Position numbers and translations under genes: made by a program. Under the pieces are notes generated by a model, which was given only the letters and a program-made list of their open reading frames with translations, was not told the origin of the DNA and ran no database searches. From Streptomyces phaeochromogenes (GTDB taxonomy: Bacteria; Actinomycetota; Actinomycetes; Streptomycetales; Streptomycetaceae), in contig NZ_LIQZ01000055.1 of the NCBI RefSeq assembly GCF_001418655.1, positions 1 through 60,002 of the forward strand: a stretch of DNA of 60,002 nt. Reading direction: 5' to 3'. How positions within the stretch are numbered: position 1 is the first letter of the stretch; every line of letters begins with the position of its first letter. Shown here in pieces: positions 23,220 through 31,223 of the stretch.

Positions 23220-23576
23220 ATGCACCAAGTGACCATGCACAGCGAGGTACCGCCGCTGTTGACGGCTGGGACGTCGACGGGGGACGGCGCCCTGGTTGCC
23301 GAGCTTCTCGAACTGCGAGCCAGAAATGAGCAGTTGAGCCAGGCACTGGTGAGTCGCCCGGTGATCGACCAGGCACGCGGCATGGCCATGGTCCTGGCGC
23401 CGTGCTCCGGTGACCGTTCCTGGGACCTGCTCGTGGACGTGTCGCAGCACTCCAACGTCAAACTCCGCGACGTGGCCGCGGCCCTGGTCGCCACCACGAA
23501 GGGCCAGGAACTCCCGGCGCTGCGGCGCGAGTGGCGCCGCGCGTTGCGGCGCCTTCACGCGCAGGAGCGGCCGTGA
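23220..23576 (+). CDS. ANTAR-like regulator, third copy
   Basis: The 118-residue protein has ELLELRARNEQLSQALVSR, then VIDQARGMAMVLAPCSGD, LLVDVSQHSNVKLRDVAAAL and VATTKGQELPALRREWRRAL. The QARGMAMV core is closer to classical ANTAR (QAKGILM) than the other two copies are. ATG 23220 or GTG 23211 may be the start. It ends the island's rightward operon. Confidence 0.72.
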   Translation: MHQVTMHSEVPPLLTAGTSTGDGALVAELLELRARNEQLSQALVSRPVIDQARGMAMVLAPCSGDRSWDLLVDVSQHSNVKLRDVAAALVATTKGQELPALRREWRRALRRLHAQERP

Positions 23577-23651
23577 CGGTTCGGGCGCGGAGACCGAACT
23601 GGGACCGAGGCCGCCGGGCCCTGCGGCGCTCGGATTCCCTGCCCTGGTGGT

Positions 23652-24518
23652 TCAGCCTTGGGCGAGTTCGGCCAGGGCGTCGAGACGGATGGGCGTCCAG
23701 CCGAGTTCCCGGTGTGCCCGGGCGCCACTGAACTGCTGGTCGAGGGCGAACGCCTCGGCGATCGGGCCCATCCGCCGCACGGCCTCCTCGATGGTCAGTG
23801 ACTCGATCCGGTCCGGGCATCCGGCGGCGTGGCTGAGGGCTCGGGTGACGTCCGCCAGCGGAAGGTTCTGGCCGCCGACACCGGCGTACACGGAACCGGC
23901 CGGGGCGTTCAGGGCCAGGACGTACAGCTCGGCGATGTCGTCGACGTGGACCAGCGCCCAGTGGTTGGAGCCGTCCCCGATGCAGGGCACGGCACCCGCG
24001 GTGCGCCCCGGCTCGACGAAGAACGACTGCGCCAGTCCGCCGGAGTGGCCGTAGACCAGCCCCGGCATCACCACCACCGGGCGCTCTCCGGTGGTGGCCC
24101 GGGCAAGCACCCGCTTCTCGTTCTCCAGCCGCCAGGCGGTGATGCGCGGCGGGCTCAGCGGGGCGTCCTCGTCGGCGACCCCGTCGGTGTCGCCGTACAC
24201 CCACACCCCGCCCGTGTGCACGTACGGGCCGCTTCCCGCGCCCTCCTGCAGTGCCTCCGCCGCCGCGCGGTCGACGTCCGCGGTGCCCTCGGCGTAGTCC
24301 ACCCCGAGGTGGATGACCCCGTCGGCACGGCGGGCCGCCTCGCGGAGGACATCGGTGTCGGTGAGTGCCCCCGCGACCGGGGTGGCACCGAGGGCCGACA
24401 CGATGCGCGCCGCGTGCTCGCTGCGGGCCAGCGCCGTCACGGCGATGCCGTGCCCGGTCAGTGCCCGGATGGTGGAGCGGCCGATGTAGCCGGAGCCGCC
24501 TGTGATGAAGATCTGCAT
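23652..24518 (-). CDS. NAD-dependent epimerase/dehydratase family protein
   Basis: The 288-residue extended SDR begins MQIFITGGSGYIGRSTIRAL, the TGGxGYIG nucleotide loop, followed by SEHAARIVSALGATPVAGAL, as in the atypical SDRs that act on NAD(P)-linked small molecules. HWALVHVDDIAELYVLAL and GWTPIRLDALAELAQG are typical C-terminal elements. The usual YxxxK reads less clearly (AWRLENEKRVL). ATG 24518 is the natural start. It lies downstream of a LysR gene on the same strand but is separated from it by two strong hairpins, so it has its own promoter. Confidence 0.8.
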   Translation of the reverse strand: MQIFITGGSGYIGRSTIRALTGHGIAVTALARSEHAARIVSALGATPVAGALTDTDVLREAARRADGVIHLGVDYAEGTADVDRAAAEALQEGAGSGPYVHTGGVWVYGDTDGVADEDAPLSPPRITAWRLENEKRVLARATTGERPVVVMPGLVYGHSGGLAQSFFVEPGRTAGAVPCIGDGSNHWALVHVDDIAELYVLALNAPAGSVYAGVGGQNLPLADVTRALSHAAGCPDRIESLTIEEAVRRMGPIAEAFALDQQFSGARAHRELGWTPIRLDALAELAQG

Positions 24519-24536
24519 CGCTCTCACGGTCCTTGT

Positions 24537-24577
24537 GGGTGGAGGAGCGACGGGGGAAATCCGTCGCTCCTCCACCC
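24537..24577. terminator. 17-bp stem hairpin
   Basis: Arms gggtggaggagcgacgg and ccgtcgctcctccaccc are a perfect inverted repeat with a 7-base loop, between the LysR stop and the epimerase start. It lies immediately upstream of the epimerase gene, so it could also act as an attenuator. Confidence 0.7.
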
Positions 24578-24616
24578 TCGCCGCGCGCCGCGGCCGGCGT
24601 CCAAGACCTCTTCTGT

Positions 24617-24647
24617 CAGCAGTGATGTCCTCAGGACATCACTGCTG
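24617..24647. terminator. 15-bp stem hairpin overlapping the LysR stop
   Basis: Arms cagcagtgatgtcct and aggacatcactgctg are a perfect inverted repeat around one base. The LysR stop codon lies inside the right arm. With the hairpin at 24537 it forms a tandem terminator. Confidence 0.65.
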
Positions 24648-25511
24648 GGTAGCGACGATGTCGGCGAACTCCGGGAGCAGCGGGGAGCGGCGGTCGGCGC
24701 TCCAGGCAAGGCAGACCTCGTTGGGCCCGATGTCGTCGATGGGCACATGCGCGACATCGGTATGGGTGTAGTAGACCGCGGTCGACAGCGGAAGGACGAG
24801 GACGCCCCCGGAGGTCGCGACGTGTTCCAGCTTCTCCTCGACGGTGGCGAACGAGGGCCGGGGCCCTGCCTCCTCGCCGCCCGTCCGCTCGGGGAGGTCA
24901 CGCCACTCGGGGACGGCGTCGGGGTCCTGCAGCAGCCGTTCGGCCGCCAGATCCGCGATGACGACGGACTCCTTGCCCGCGAGCCGGTGGCCCGCCGGCA
25001 GTACGGCGACGCGGGGCTCCCGGAAGAGCGGGCGCAGCTTCAGGCCGCGATGGTCGACGGGCAGCCGTACGAAGCTCACGTCGAGCAGGCCCTCGTGCAC
25101 CCCTTGGACCTGGTCGACCCAGGAAGTGCGCACCACCTGCACACTCAGCTCGGGATGCCTGGCGGAGAAGGCGCGCACCGCGCCGGTCACGGTGATCCCG
25201 GGCATGAAGCCGACCGTGAACGCCGAAGATCCGTGCTCGGCCTGCTGGACCCGGCGGTGCAGAGCCTGCGCGGCGGCCAGCAGGGGTCGCGCGTCCTCCA
25301 GCAGTTGACGGCCTGCGGCTGTCAACTCGGTGGTCTGCTTGTTCCTGGCGAACAGCTGCGCACGCAGCTCCTGCTCCAGCGCGCGGATCTGCCGGGACAG
25401 CACCGGCTGCGTGATGTGCAGCCGCTCGGCGGCCCGGCCGAAGTGCAGTTCCTCGGCCACGACCACGAAGTAGCGCAGCTTGCGCAGGTCGACATCCACG
25501 ACATCTCCCAC
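24639..25511 (-). CDS. LysR-family transcriptional regulator
   Basis: The 290-residue regulator has the N-terminal winged HTH (LRKLRYFVVVAEELHFGRAA, ERLHITQPVLSRQIRALEQE) and a periplasmic-binding-like effector domain (FTVGFMPGITVTGAVRAFSA, LLDVSFVRLPVDHRGLKLRP, GVLVLPLSTAVYYTHTDVAH). GTG 25511 is chosen because AGGAG lies five bases before it; a GTG four codons later is possible. It probably controls the epimerase downstream or its own divergent region. The effector is unknown. Confidence 0.87.
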   Translation of the reverse strand: MGDVVDVDLRKLRYFVVVAEELHFGRAAERLHITQPVLSRQIRALEQELRAQLFARNKQTTELTAAGRQLLEDARPLLAAAQALHRRVQQAEHGSSAFTVGFMPGITVTGAVRAFSARHPELSVQVVRTSWVDQVQGVHEGLLDVSFVRLPVDHRGLKLRPLFREPRVAVLPAGHRLAGKESVVIADLAAERLLQDPDAVPEWRDLPERTGGEEAGPRPSFATVEEKLEHVATSGGVLVLPLSTAVYYTHTDVAHVPIDDIGPNEVCLAWSADRRSPLLPEFADIVATQQ

Positions 25512-25812
25512 CGTGTCTCCTGCCGTGTAGACGCCGTCTCCCAGCGTAGTTCCTTCGGTCGGTGTCGTTGGGGAGATCACTTGGTGCCGCGAGCGAGGCA
25601 ACCGGGACCGACCCCGGACCGCTGGTACCGCGATATCCATCGCCGTCCACCCCGCAGGTCGACCAATCCGAGATGTCGAGCTGGTGAACAGATAAGGTCG
25701 GCCGTTCCACCGCCGTGATCCGTGCAAGGGTGGAAACGGACAGGTCGACGCCGAGCACCCGGACACTGATCGGATGCCGAGGTCGGCTGTCTGTGACAGT
25801 GAGGAGCGCGCC
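25512..25812. other. Intergenic region upstream of LysR and the 25813 gene
   Basis: About 300 bases with no supported gene. It holds the divergent promoters. I see no perfect palindrome long enough to call a LysR site. Confidence 0.35.
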
Positions 25813-26133
25813 ATGGGCGCGAACACGGTCGAGTCCGCGTTGCCTGACACCATTCAGGAGCTGACAAACCGACTGACGGCCGCTTACGCCAACCTGCTGA
25901 CGGCCGCAGTCGTGCGGGATGTGGTGCATGACTGCTACCAGCCGCTCAGCAACGCTCGTATCGCCAACTACGTGCCGATCCTCGTCGAGCACAGCAGCCG
26001 CACCAAGCTACGACAACTCACCCGGCGTCCCGATGCCATGGCTCACCTTCGCGCATCCTCCGACGGGACACGAGGCCGCTCGGTCACCATGGCCCTGCGA
26101 AGGATCCGAGTCGCCCTGACCCGCTCGCCGTAG
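25813..26133 (+). CDS. Three-helix-bundle dimerisation-domain protein
   Basis: The 106-residue protein contains QELTNRLTAAYANLLTAAVV, RDVVHDCYQPLSNARIANYV and PILVEHSSRTKLRQL, the three-helix pattern found in short streptomycete proteins of this type. The last 35 residues are a basic extension (RGRSVTMALRRIRVALTRSP) not usual for the family. GAGGAG at 25801-25806 supports ATG 25813. The function is unknown. Confidence 0.6.
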   Translation: MGANTVESALPDTIQELTNRLTAAYANLLTAAVVRDVVHDCYQPLSNARIANYVPILVEHSSRTKLRQLTRRPDAMAHLRASSDGTRGRSVTMALRRIRVALTRSP

Positions 26134-26152
26134 GCGCCTGTGTCCCGGGGGC

Positions 26153-26716
26153 CTACGCCTTGGCCGGGCGCCGGCCGGCGCTCGCGTAGTACGTGTTCCG
26201 TGCCTCCTGGACTCGGTCGCGTGCGGGGCCGTGCGCCGCGCCGTCGAGATTCAGGGGCGGACACAGGCTGGAGATCAGCGCGGTCTCCAACGGGACGGGA
26301 TCGGGGTGCTCGGCCCAGGTGAGCGTGAGGTGGCGGTACATCCACTCGGTGAGGCGCCGCTCGTCGTCGGGGATCAGGATGACACGGTTGGTCCAGGTCG
26401 TCCGGTAGCCCTCGGTCGGCATGAGCAGTCCGGCCAGGGTGCGGCGCAGGGTGGATCCGCCGGAGTGCCTCAGATGGTTCCCGGTGATCCGGGTACGAAG
26501 CCGGGTGGCTTTGCCGAGATACAGCAACCGCCGCTCGGAATCACCCGAGTTGGCCGGTCCCGAGAACGCGGCAAGGACGCTCGGAGGCGCCCACCAGGCG
26601 TACAGGCCCGCGGTCCTGGGCAGCGCGGTGGTCGCGGCGCCGAGTGCTCGCGGCGTGGCAAGCAGGTCGGCCGTGACCTGACACAGGGCTGCGTCACCGA
26701 GCGCGTCATCAGGCAT
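26153..26716 (-). CDS. GIY-YIG-type nuclease-fold protein
   Basis: The 187-residue protein has [16 protein letters not shown] as the first strand and [20 protein letters not shown] as the second, a GIY-YIG variant (GLY / LYLGKA) with the conserved Arg (LRTRI). The rest includes [40 protein letters not shown], where the Glu and Asn fit the family's metal-binding and C-terminal positions. ATG 26716 is preferred because AAGGTG precedes it. It may be a stand-alone nuclease of unknown target. It is adjacent to, and co-oriented with, the broken PucR gene. Confidence 0.7.
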   Translation of the reverse strand: MPDDALGDAALCQVTADLLATPRALGAATTALPRTAGLYAWWAPPSVLAAFSGPANSGDSERRLLYLGKATRLRTRITGNHLRHSGGSTLRRTLAGLLMPTEGYRTTWTNRVILIPDDERRLTEWMYRHLTLTWAEHPDPVPLETALISSLCPPLNLDGAAHGPARDRVQEARNTYYASAGRRPAKA

Positions 26717-26726
26717 GGGCCGCACC

Positions 26727-27424
26727 TTAGGCGAGGTACGGCAAGTGCGTCTTCAGGTCGACGTCGAGGAGTTCGCCGACCCGTGCCAGGCGGTGGCGCA
26801 CGGTGTTGCGGTGGACCTGGAGGGCCGCGGCCGTGCGGTCCCAACTGCCTTGCTGGGTAAGCCAAGTTCGCAGGGTGTCGAAGAGGACCGAGGTGCCCGG
26901 CGCGCCGGCCCGGTTGAGTGGGGCGAAGCGGGTGCGGGCCAGATCCCGGGCGTCGGGGCGGGGACGAGCCCGTGCACGGCGAGCGGGTCCTCGGTGTGGA
27001 CGACGGAGGGTACTTCGGCGGCCTCGGCGATCGCCGCGTACGCGGCCTGCCCGACGGCCACGAACGGGGTGGCCGGCGGCAGTCGCAGGAGCGGCAGCCC
27101 ATGGCGGTCGCAGGCGGCGATGAGCTCGGGCGGAACCTCCTCGTGCACGGGGGCGACACCGAATCCGAGCGCGCTCACTCCGGCGGCGACGACCTGTCGT
27201 ACGTACGCGTCGATGCCCTCCGCGTCGAGGGGAAGCCGCACGCCCGCGGTGAGGAGCAACTCGCCGCCCACCAGATACGGCGTCGGGTCCTCGATCTCCG
27301 TCGTGCCGACCGTACTGACCCTGACCCGGTGCTCCCCGGTGGGGCCCGCGATCTGGCGCAGCCCCAGGGCGGGGTCGGCGAGCAAAGTGCTCAGGGGTAC
27401 GGACGGCTGCTCGGACTCGGTCAT
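26727..27424 (-). pseudogene. PucR-family regulator, internally deleted and frameshifted
   Basis: From ATG 27424 the protein has a normal PucR N-terminal domain: VPLSTLLADPALGLRQIAG, YLVGGELLLTAGVRLPLDAE, LPLLRLPPATPFVAVGQAAY. After about residue 165 the expected long central region is missing. The C-terminal HTH (FDTLRTWLTQQGSWDRTAAA, LQVHRNTVRHRLARVGELLD) follows in another frame, ending at 26727. The span of 698 bases is not a multiple of three and is far shorter than the usual 1.5 kb. The regulator is therefore probably inactive, leaving the divergent aldolase gene without its local regulator. Confidence 0.75.
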
Positions 27425-27474
27425 GAGGAGACATCCTGCCGGTCCGACGGCCTCCCGCCGGAGTGCCGGAATCA

Positions 27475-27498
27475 TCCAATGGGTGACTCCATATTGGA
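27475..27498. promoter_or_regulatory. Inverted repeat tccaat-N12-attgga
   Basis: It lies in the 178-base divergent region between the broken PucR gene and the class II aldolase. It may be the operator of the former PucR regulator. TTGGACA at 27494-27500 could also serve as a -35 element for the aldolase. Confidence 0.4.
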
Positions 27499-27602
27499 CA
27501 GAACCGCCACTTCGGCACCGGCTCGTACGCCGATAGCGTCGTGCCACTCCCAGTGCACCCCCACTCCCAGGTCACCGGCCCCCGCCGGAAGGAGAGAACC
27601 TC

Positions 27603-28409
27603 ATGACCGAGCTGTCCCTGCGCCCGGACGGCACCGCCGACCGCACCAGCGGCCCGATCGCGTCCGGCGAGGAACCGCGTCTGCGCCGTGAACTCGCCGC
27701 GGTCTACCGCCTCGTGGCGCACTTCAGGATGACCGACCTGATCTTCACGCACATCTCTGTCCGGCTCCCCGGCCCGGAGCAGCACTTCCTGATCAACCCG
27801 TACGGGCTCCTCTTCGAGGAGATCACCGCGTCGAACCTCGTCAAGATCGACCTGACCGGCCGCCCCGTCGAGGAATCACCCCACCCGGTCAACCCCGCCG
27901 GCTTCGTCATCCACAGCGCCATCCACGCCGCCCGGTCCGACGCCCACTGCGTGCTGCACACCCACACCAAGGCCGGGTGTGCCGTCGCGGCCCAGGAACA
28001 CGGGCTGCTCCCGCTCAACCAGATCTCCATGGAGTTCTACGACAGGCTTGGCTATCACGACTACGAGGGCGTCGCCCTCAACCTCGCCGAACAGCGGCGC
28101 CTCGTCGCCGACCTCGGCGGTCACCCCGCGATGATCCTGCGCAACCACGGGCTGCTCACCGTCGGTGAGACCCCCGCCCAGGCGTTCCTGCGCATGTACT
28201 ACCTGGACAAGGCGTGCGAGATCCAGACCGCGGCCACCGCCGCGGGCACCGGGCTCGTCATCCCCAGCTCCGACATCTGTGAACTGACGGCACGTCAACT
28301 CACGGGCGAGGACGACAGTTCGGACCTCCAGGACGACATGGGATACGAACTCGCCTGGTCGGCACTGCTCCGGCTGGTCGAGCGCGTCGCCCCCGACTAC
28401 AAGGACTGA
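27603..28409 (+). CDS. Class II aldolase/adducin family protein
   Basis: The 268-residue protein has the metal-site pattern of the family: IFTHISVRLPG, VLHTHTKAGCAVAAQEHG (HTH pair) and MILRNHGLLTVGETPAQAFL (third His). Catalytic residues follow the fuculose-phosphate aldolase arrangement, but many members of this branch act on unknown substrates. AAGGAGAG precedes ATG 27603. It is divergent from the PucR remnant. A role in purine, hydantoin or small-acid catabolism is suggested only by that context. Confidence 0.85.
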   Translation: MTELSLRPDGTADRTSGPIASGEEPRLRRELAAVYRLVAHFRMTDLIFTHISVRLPGPEQHFLINPYGLLFEEITASNLVKIDLTGRPVEESPHPVNPAGFVIHSAIHAARSDAHCVLHTHTKAGCAVAAQEHGLLPLNQISMEFYDRLGYHDYEGVALNLAEQRRLVADLGGHPAMILRNHGLLTVGETPAQAFLRMYYLDKACEIQTAATAAGTGLVIPSSDICELTARQLTGEDDSSDLQDDMGYELAWSALLRLVERVAPDYKD

Positions 28410-28529
28410 CCCGAAGGCGAACCGTTCCGCTGCCCAACTCGTCTCCATGTTCGATAAGGCACCGAGACGTGAGATGTCTCGAGGTGCCGACGAGGCGCAT
28501 GTGCGTCCAGTGAAAGGACTGCCGGAACG

Positions 28530-29168
28530 GTGTTAGTGAGCCACAGGAAAAGGACCGTCGGCTGGATCGCCGGAGGCACGTTTGCGGTGATGGCCGCGGG
28601 TGTCACGGGGTGCTCCAGCGATTCGGACCCCGCCGCGGACAAGGAGCCGACCGCGAGCAGCTCGTCCGCGGCCGACGCGGAGAACGCGAACAAGGGGAAG
28701 CAGAAGGACGGTTCGTCGACGCAGCCCTCGGCCGGCGGCCGGTCCACAGCCGAAGAGGCGGTTGCCGCGTGGGTCACCGCGGTCATCAAGGGCGAGCCGA
28801 AGCAGGCGTGCCTGCTGATGGGGGAGCCGGCCACCGATTCGTCGCCCGCCCGGGCCGGCACCGCTGAGAGGTGCAACGGCGACGATCCCGAGGTCCGGCA
28901 GATGCAGGACAACCTCGGAGAGATGCGTACGTCGTTCATGCCCAAGCCGCCCACGGACAACCCGAAGGTGGAAGTCGCCTCCGTCCAGCCCGCCGGTGAC
29001 AAGGCGGTGGTCCCCGCGGAGAAGGTCACGGTCGAAGGAAAGACCCTCGACAAGATCATCCTGTCCCACTCCACCGGGGTGGAGGAAGGGCAGCTGGACG
29101 TCAACATGGAGTCCACCAAGATCGACGACGCCTGGTACGTGACCAATCTCGATTTCAACATCGGCTAG
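28530..29168 (+). CDS. Lipoprotein of unknown function
   Basis: The 212-residue precursor has a lipobox, VMAAGVTGCSSDSDP, with Cys28 for lipidation, then a charged disordered linker and a domain from residue 70: GGRSTAEEAVAAWVTAVIKG, EPKQACLLMGEPATDSSPAR, SSVQP-type strands and VTNLDFNIG at the end. It resembles small NTF2-like lipoproteins. GTG 28530 gives TTA as the second codon; GTG 28536 would avoid it. GAAAGGA at 28512-28518 fits the first better. If so, expression could be bldA-dependent. A terminator follows. Confidence 0.72.
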   Translation: MLVSHRKRTVGWIAGGTFAVMAAGVTGCSSDSDPAADKEPTASSSSAADAENANKGKQKDGSSTQPSAGGRSTAEEAVAAWVTAVIKGEPKQACLLMGEPATDSSPARAGTAERCNGDDPEVRQMQDNLGEMRTSFMPKPPTDNPKVEVASVQPAGDKAVVPAEKVTVEGKTLDKIILSHSTGVEEGQLDVNMESTKIDDAWYVTNLDFNIG

Positions 29169-29187
29169 TGCTGAACGGCCGACCACA

Positions 29188-29219
29188 CTCCCTGGCCGTG
29201 CGGCGGCACGGCCAGGGAG
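29188..29219. terminator. Terminator hairpin
   Basis: Arms ctccctggccgtg and cacggccagggag form a perfect 13-bp stem with a 6-base loop, 20 bases after the lipoprotein stop. Confidence 0.75.
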
Positions 29220-29232
29220 GCCGGTCGGGCCG

Positions 29233-29370
29233 TCAGGCCGAAGGCGCGCCGGACAGGACTTCCGCCCGACCGGTGTCGAGCGAGTAATTGGCGCTGACCA
29301 CGGCGAGCTCGCCCTTCTTCACGAGCGGGGCGAGGTCCCTGTCGGAGCGCAGAGCGGCGACGGCCAGCCT
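29233..29370 (-). pseudogene. 3' fragment of a beta-carbonic-anhydrase-like gene
   Basis: The last 45 codons read LAVAALRSDRDLAPLVKKGE, LAVVSANYSLDTGRAEVL. This resembles the C-terminal end of beta-carbonic anhydrases (APLV..G.L.VV.A.YDLDTG.VE.L). Upstream of about 29370 the frame turns into the antisense of the WD40 fragment, so the 5' part is missing. Confidence 0.45.
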
Positions 29371-29683
29371 TGTCAGCCCCGACGGCCGCACCCTCGCCGT
29401 CGGTGGTGACGCCGGCACGCTCCAACTCTGGGACACCGCCACGCGGCAACCCCTCGGCGGCCCCCTGACCGCCCCGGGCGACGCCATCGACTCCCTCGCC
29501 TTCAGCACCGACAGCGCCACCCTCCACGCGGCCGGTGCCCAGGTCCCGCTCCAGAGCTGCACCGTCGACCCCGCCCGGGCCGTCACCCGGATCTGCGCCC
29601 GCGCCGGCGACGCCGACCTGACGAGGGCCCAGTGGCAGACGTACGTACCCGATGCGTCGTATCGAAGGGTGTGCGGCGGTTGA
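29371..29683 (+). pseudogene. 3' fragment of a WD40-repeat gene
   Basis: It reads LVSPDGRTLAVGGDAGTLQL followed by WDTATRQPLGG, one WD40 repeat, then the typical end of streptomycete WD40/NTPase proteins, ICARAGDADLTRAQWQTYVP with a final Cys. There is no start and only one repeat, so the 5' part is lost. Its stop codon (29681-29683) abuts the stop codon of the convergent MFS gene. Confidence 0.7.
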
Positions 29684-31042
29684 TCAGCTGAGGCCGACCG
29701 TGGCCGCGACGGGCGCGGGGGCGGCCGGGGCGTCGCTTCGGCCGATGCGCCGGGCAAGGGGCACGAGGGCGATCGCGACGGCGCCGACCAGTCCGGCAAG
29801 CGCGAAGGTGGTGAAGCCCCAGCTCTGGTTGCCGTTGGTGGCGAGTACGCCGATCAGCCAGGGACCGACGACGGCGCCGGTGCGGCCGATTCCGGTGACC
29901 CAGCCGAGGCCTGCCGCGCGTTCACTGTCGCGGTAGACGGTGTTGGTGGCGGCGTAGACCATGACCTGTGCGCTGAACAGGAACACACCGGTCACGGCGA
30001 CCACGGCGTACGTGACGCCGAGCGGCAGTTGGGACCTGAGCAGCAGGGCTCCGGCGGCCGTCAGCACGAACCAGATCGCCGACACCCGTACCGCGCCGAA
30101 CCTGTCGGCGGCACGCCCGGCGATCAGCAGGCCGACGATGCCGCCCGCGTTGATCACCATCAGGAAGCTGATGGACGAGTTCAGCCCGTAGCCGGAGGCC
30201 CGCATCATCTGCGGCAGCCAGGTGCTCACGCCGTACACGAGAAGCAGCCCGCTGAAGGAGGCCAGCCACAGCAGCGGGGTCGCCCAGCGGGACTCCGGGC
30301 GGAACAGCGCCCGGATGGCGGCGAGGCGACCCGCCGCACCGGCGGCCGGAGCGGCGACCTCGGTGGGCCGGGGGAGCCCGTACCGGTCGGCGACGGCGTC
30401 GGCCTTGGCGCGCTCGCCGTGTGCCAGCAGCACGCCCGGCGACTCCGGCAGCAGCTTCAGCAGCAGCGGTACGGCGACCAGGGCCGGGAGCACGCCCGCC
30501 CAGAACACCCAGCGCCAGCCCGCGGCCGGGGCCAGAGCCAGCCCGAGCCCGGTCGCCGCCATGCCCCCGAAGTGGTACGAGGTCATCAGCAGCCCGGTGG
30601 TCAGCGCGGCCCGGCGCGGCGGCGCGAACTCCATGACCATGGCCAGGCACAGCGGCATGAGCCCGCCGAGGCCGAGGCCGGCGACGAAACGGCCGGCCCC
30701 GAAGAGGCCGACGCCCGGAGCCACGGCGCAGATCGCGGAGCCGAGGGAGAACAGCGTCACACTGGCGACGAGCATGAGCCGTCGGCCGAGCCAGTCGGTG
30801 AGGTTCCCGGCGGTGAGGGCGCCGATGAGCATGCCGAACGTGGTCCAGCTGCCGATGGTGCCGGCCGTGGCCGGAGTCAGCCCGAGTCCGCTGTCGTCGA
30901 GCATGTGGGGCATGACGGCGCCGTAGATGTTGACGTCCATGCCGTCGAAGAACACGGCCAGCCAGCACAGGGCCAGGACGGGGAAGACCGTGCGGAACGT
31001 GTGTGGGGAACGGGATGCGGCAGACGAGTGGGAGGAGTTCAT
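29684..31042 (-). CDS. MFS transporter, aromatic acid:H+ symporter type
   Basis: The 452-residue protein has twelve hydrophobic segments. The first contains LCWLAVFFDGMDVNIYGAVM, the DGxD motif of the AAHS subfamily; the loop 2-3 motif is GNLTDWLGRRLMLVAS, and loop 8-9 has GRAADRFGAVRV. Relatives import 4-hydroxybenzoate, protocatechuate, gentisate or similar acids with protons. It is divergent from a carboxylesterase gene, with palindromes in the shared promoter region, so the esterase may release or process the imported compound. Confidence 0.85.
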   Translation of the reverse strand: MNSSHSSAASRSPHTFRTVFPVLALCWLAVFFDGMDVNIYGAVMPHMLDDSGLGLTPATAGTIGSWTTFGMLIGALTAGNLTDWLGRRLMLVASVTLFSLGSAICAVAPGVGLFGAGRFVAGLGLGGLMPLCLAMVMEFAPPRRAALTTGLLMTSYHFGGMAATGLGLALAPAAGWRWVFWAGVLPALVAVPLLLKLLPESPGVLLAHGERAKADAVADRYGLPRPTEVAAPAAGAAGRLAAIRALFRPESRWATPLLWLASFSGLLLVYGVSTWLPQMMRASGYGLNSSISFLMVINAGGIVGLLIAGRAADRFGAVRVSAIWFVLTAAGALLLRSQLPLGVTYAVVAVTGVFLFSAQVMVYAATNTVYRDSERAAGLGWVTGIGRTGAVVGPWLIGVLATNGNQSWGFTTFALAGLVGAVAIALVPLARRIGRSDAPAAPAPVAATVGLS

Positions 31043-31097
31043 CTTCGTCCTTGGAGATGTGATGGAACCTTTGGAACACGAACGGGGTGTTCGTCAG

Positions 31098-31113
31098 GTG
31101 AAATATGATTCAC
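31098..31113. promoter_or_regulatory. Inverted repeat gtgaa-N6-ttcac
   Basis: It lies in the 180-base divergent region between the MFS and esterase genes. A second palindrome, acgaac-N5-gttcgt, is about 10 bases to its left. The two may be operators of a shared regulator, possibly the TetR gene at 32832. Confidence 0.45.
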
Positions 31114-31223
31114 TGATGTTGGCTGTGAGTCTCGGGTCGGGGTGGGCGAGTGTCAATGGTGCGGCGCGAGGTGTTCCCGTGTGCGGGTCGGCCGTCGAGC
31201 GGTGGCCCGGTTGAGGAGTGATC

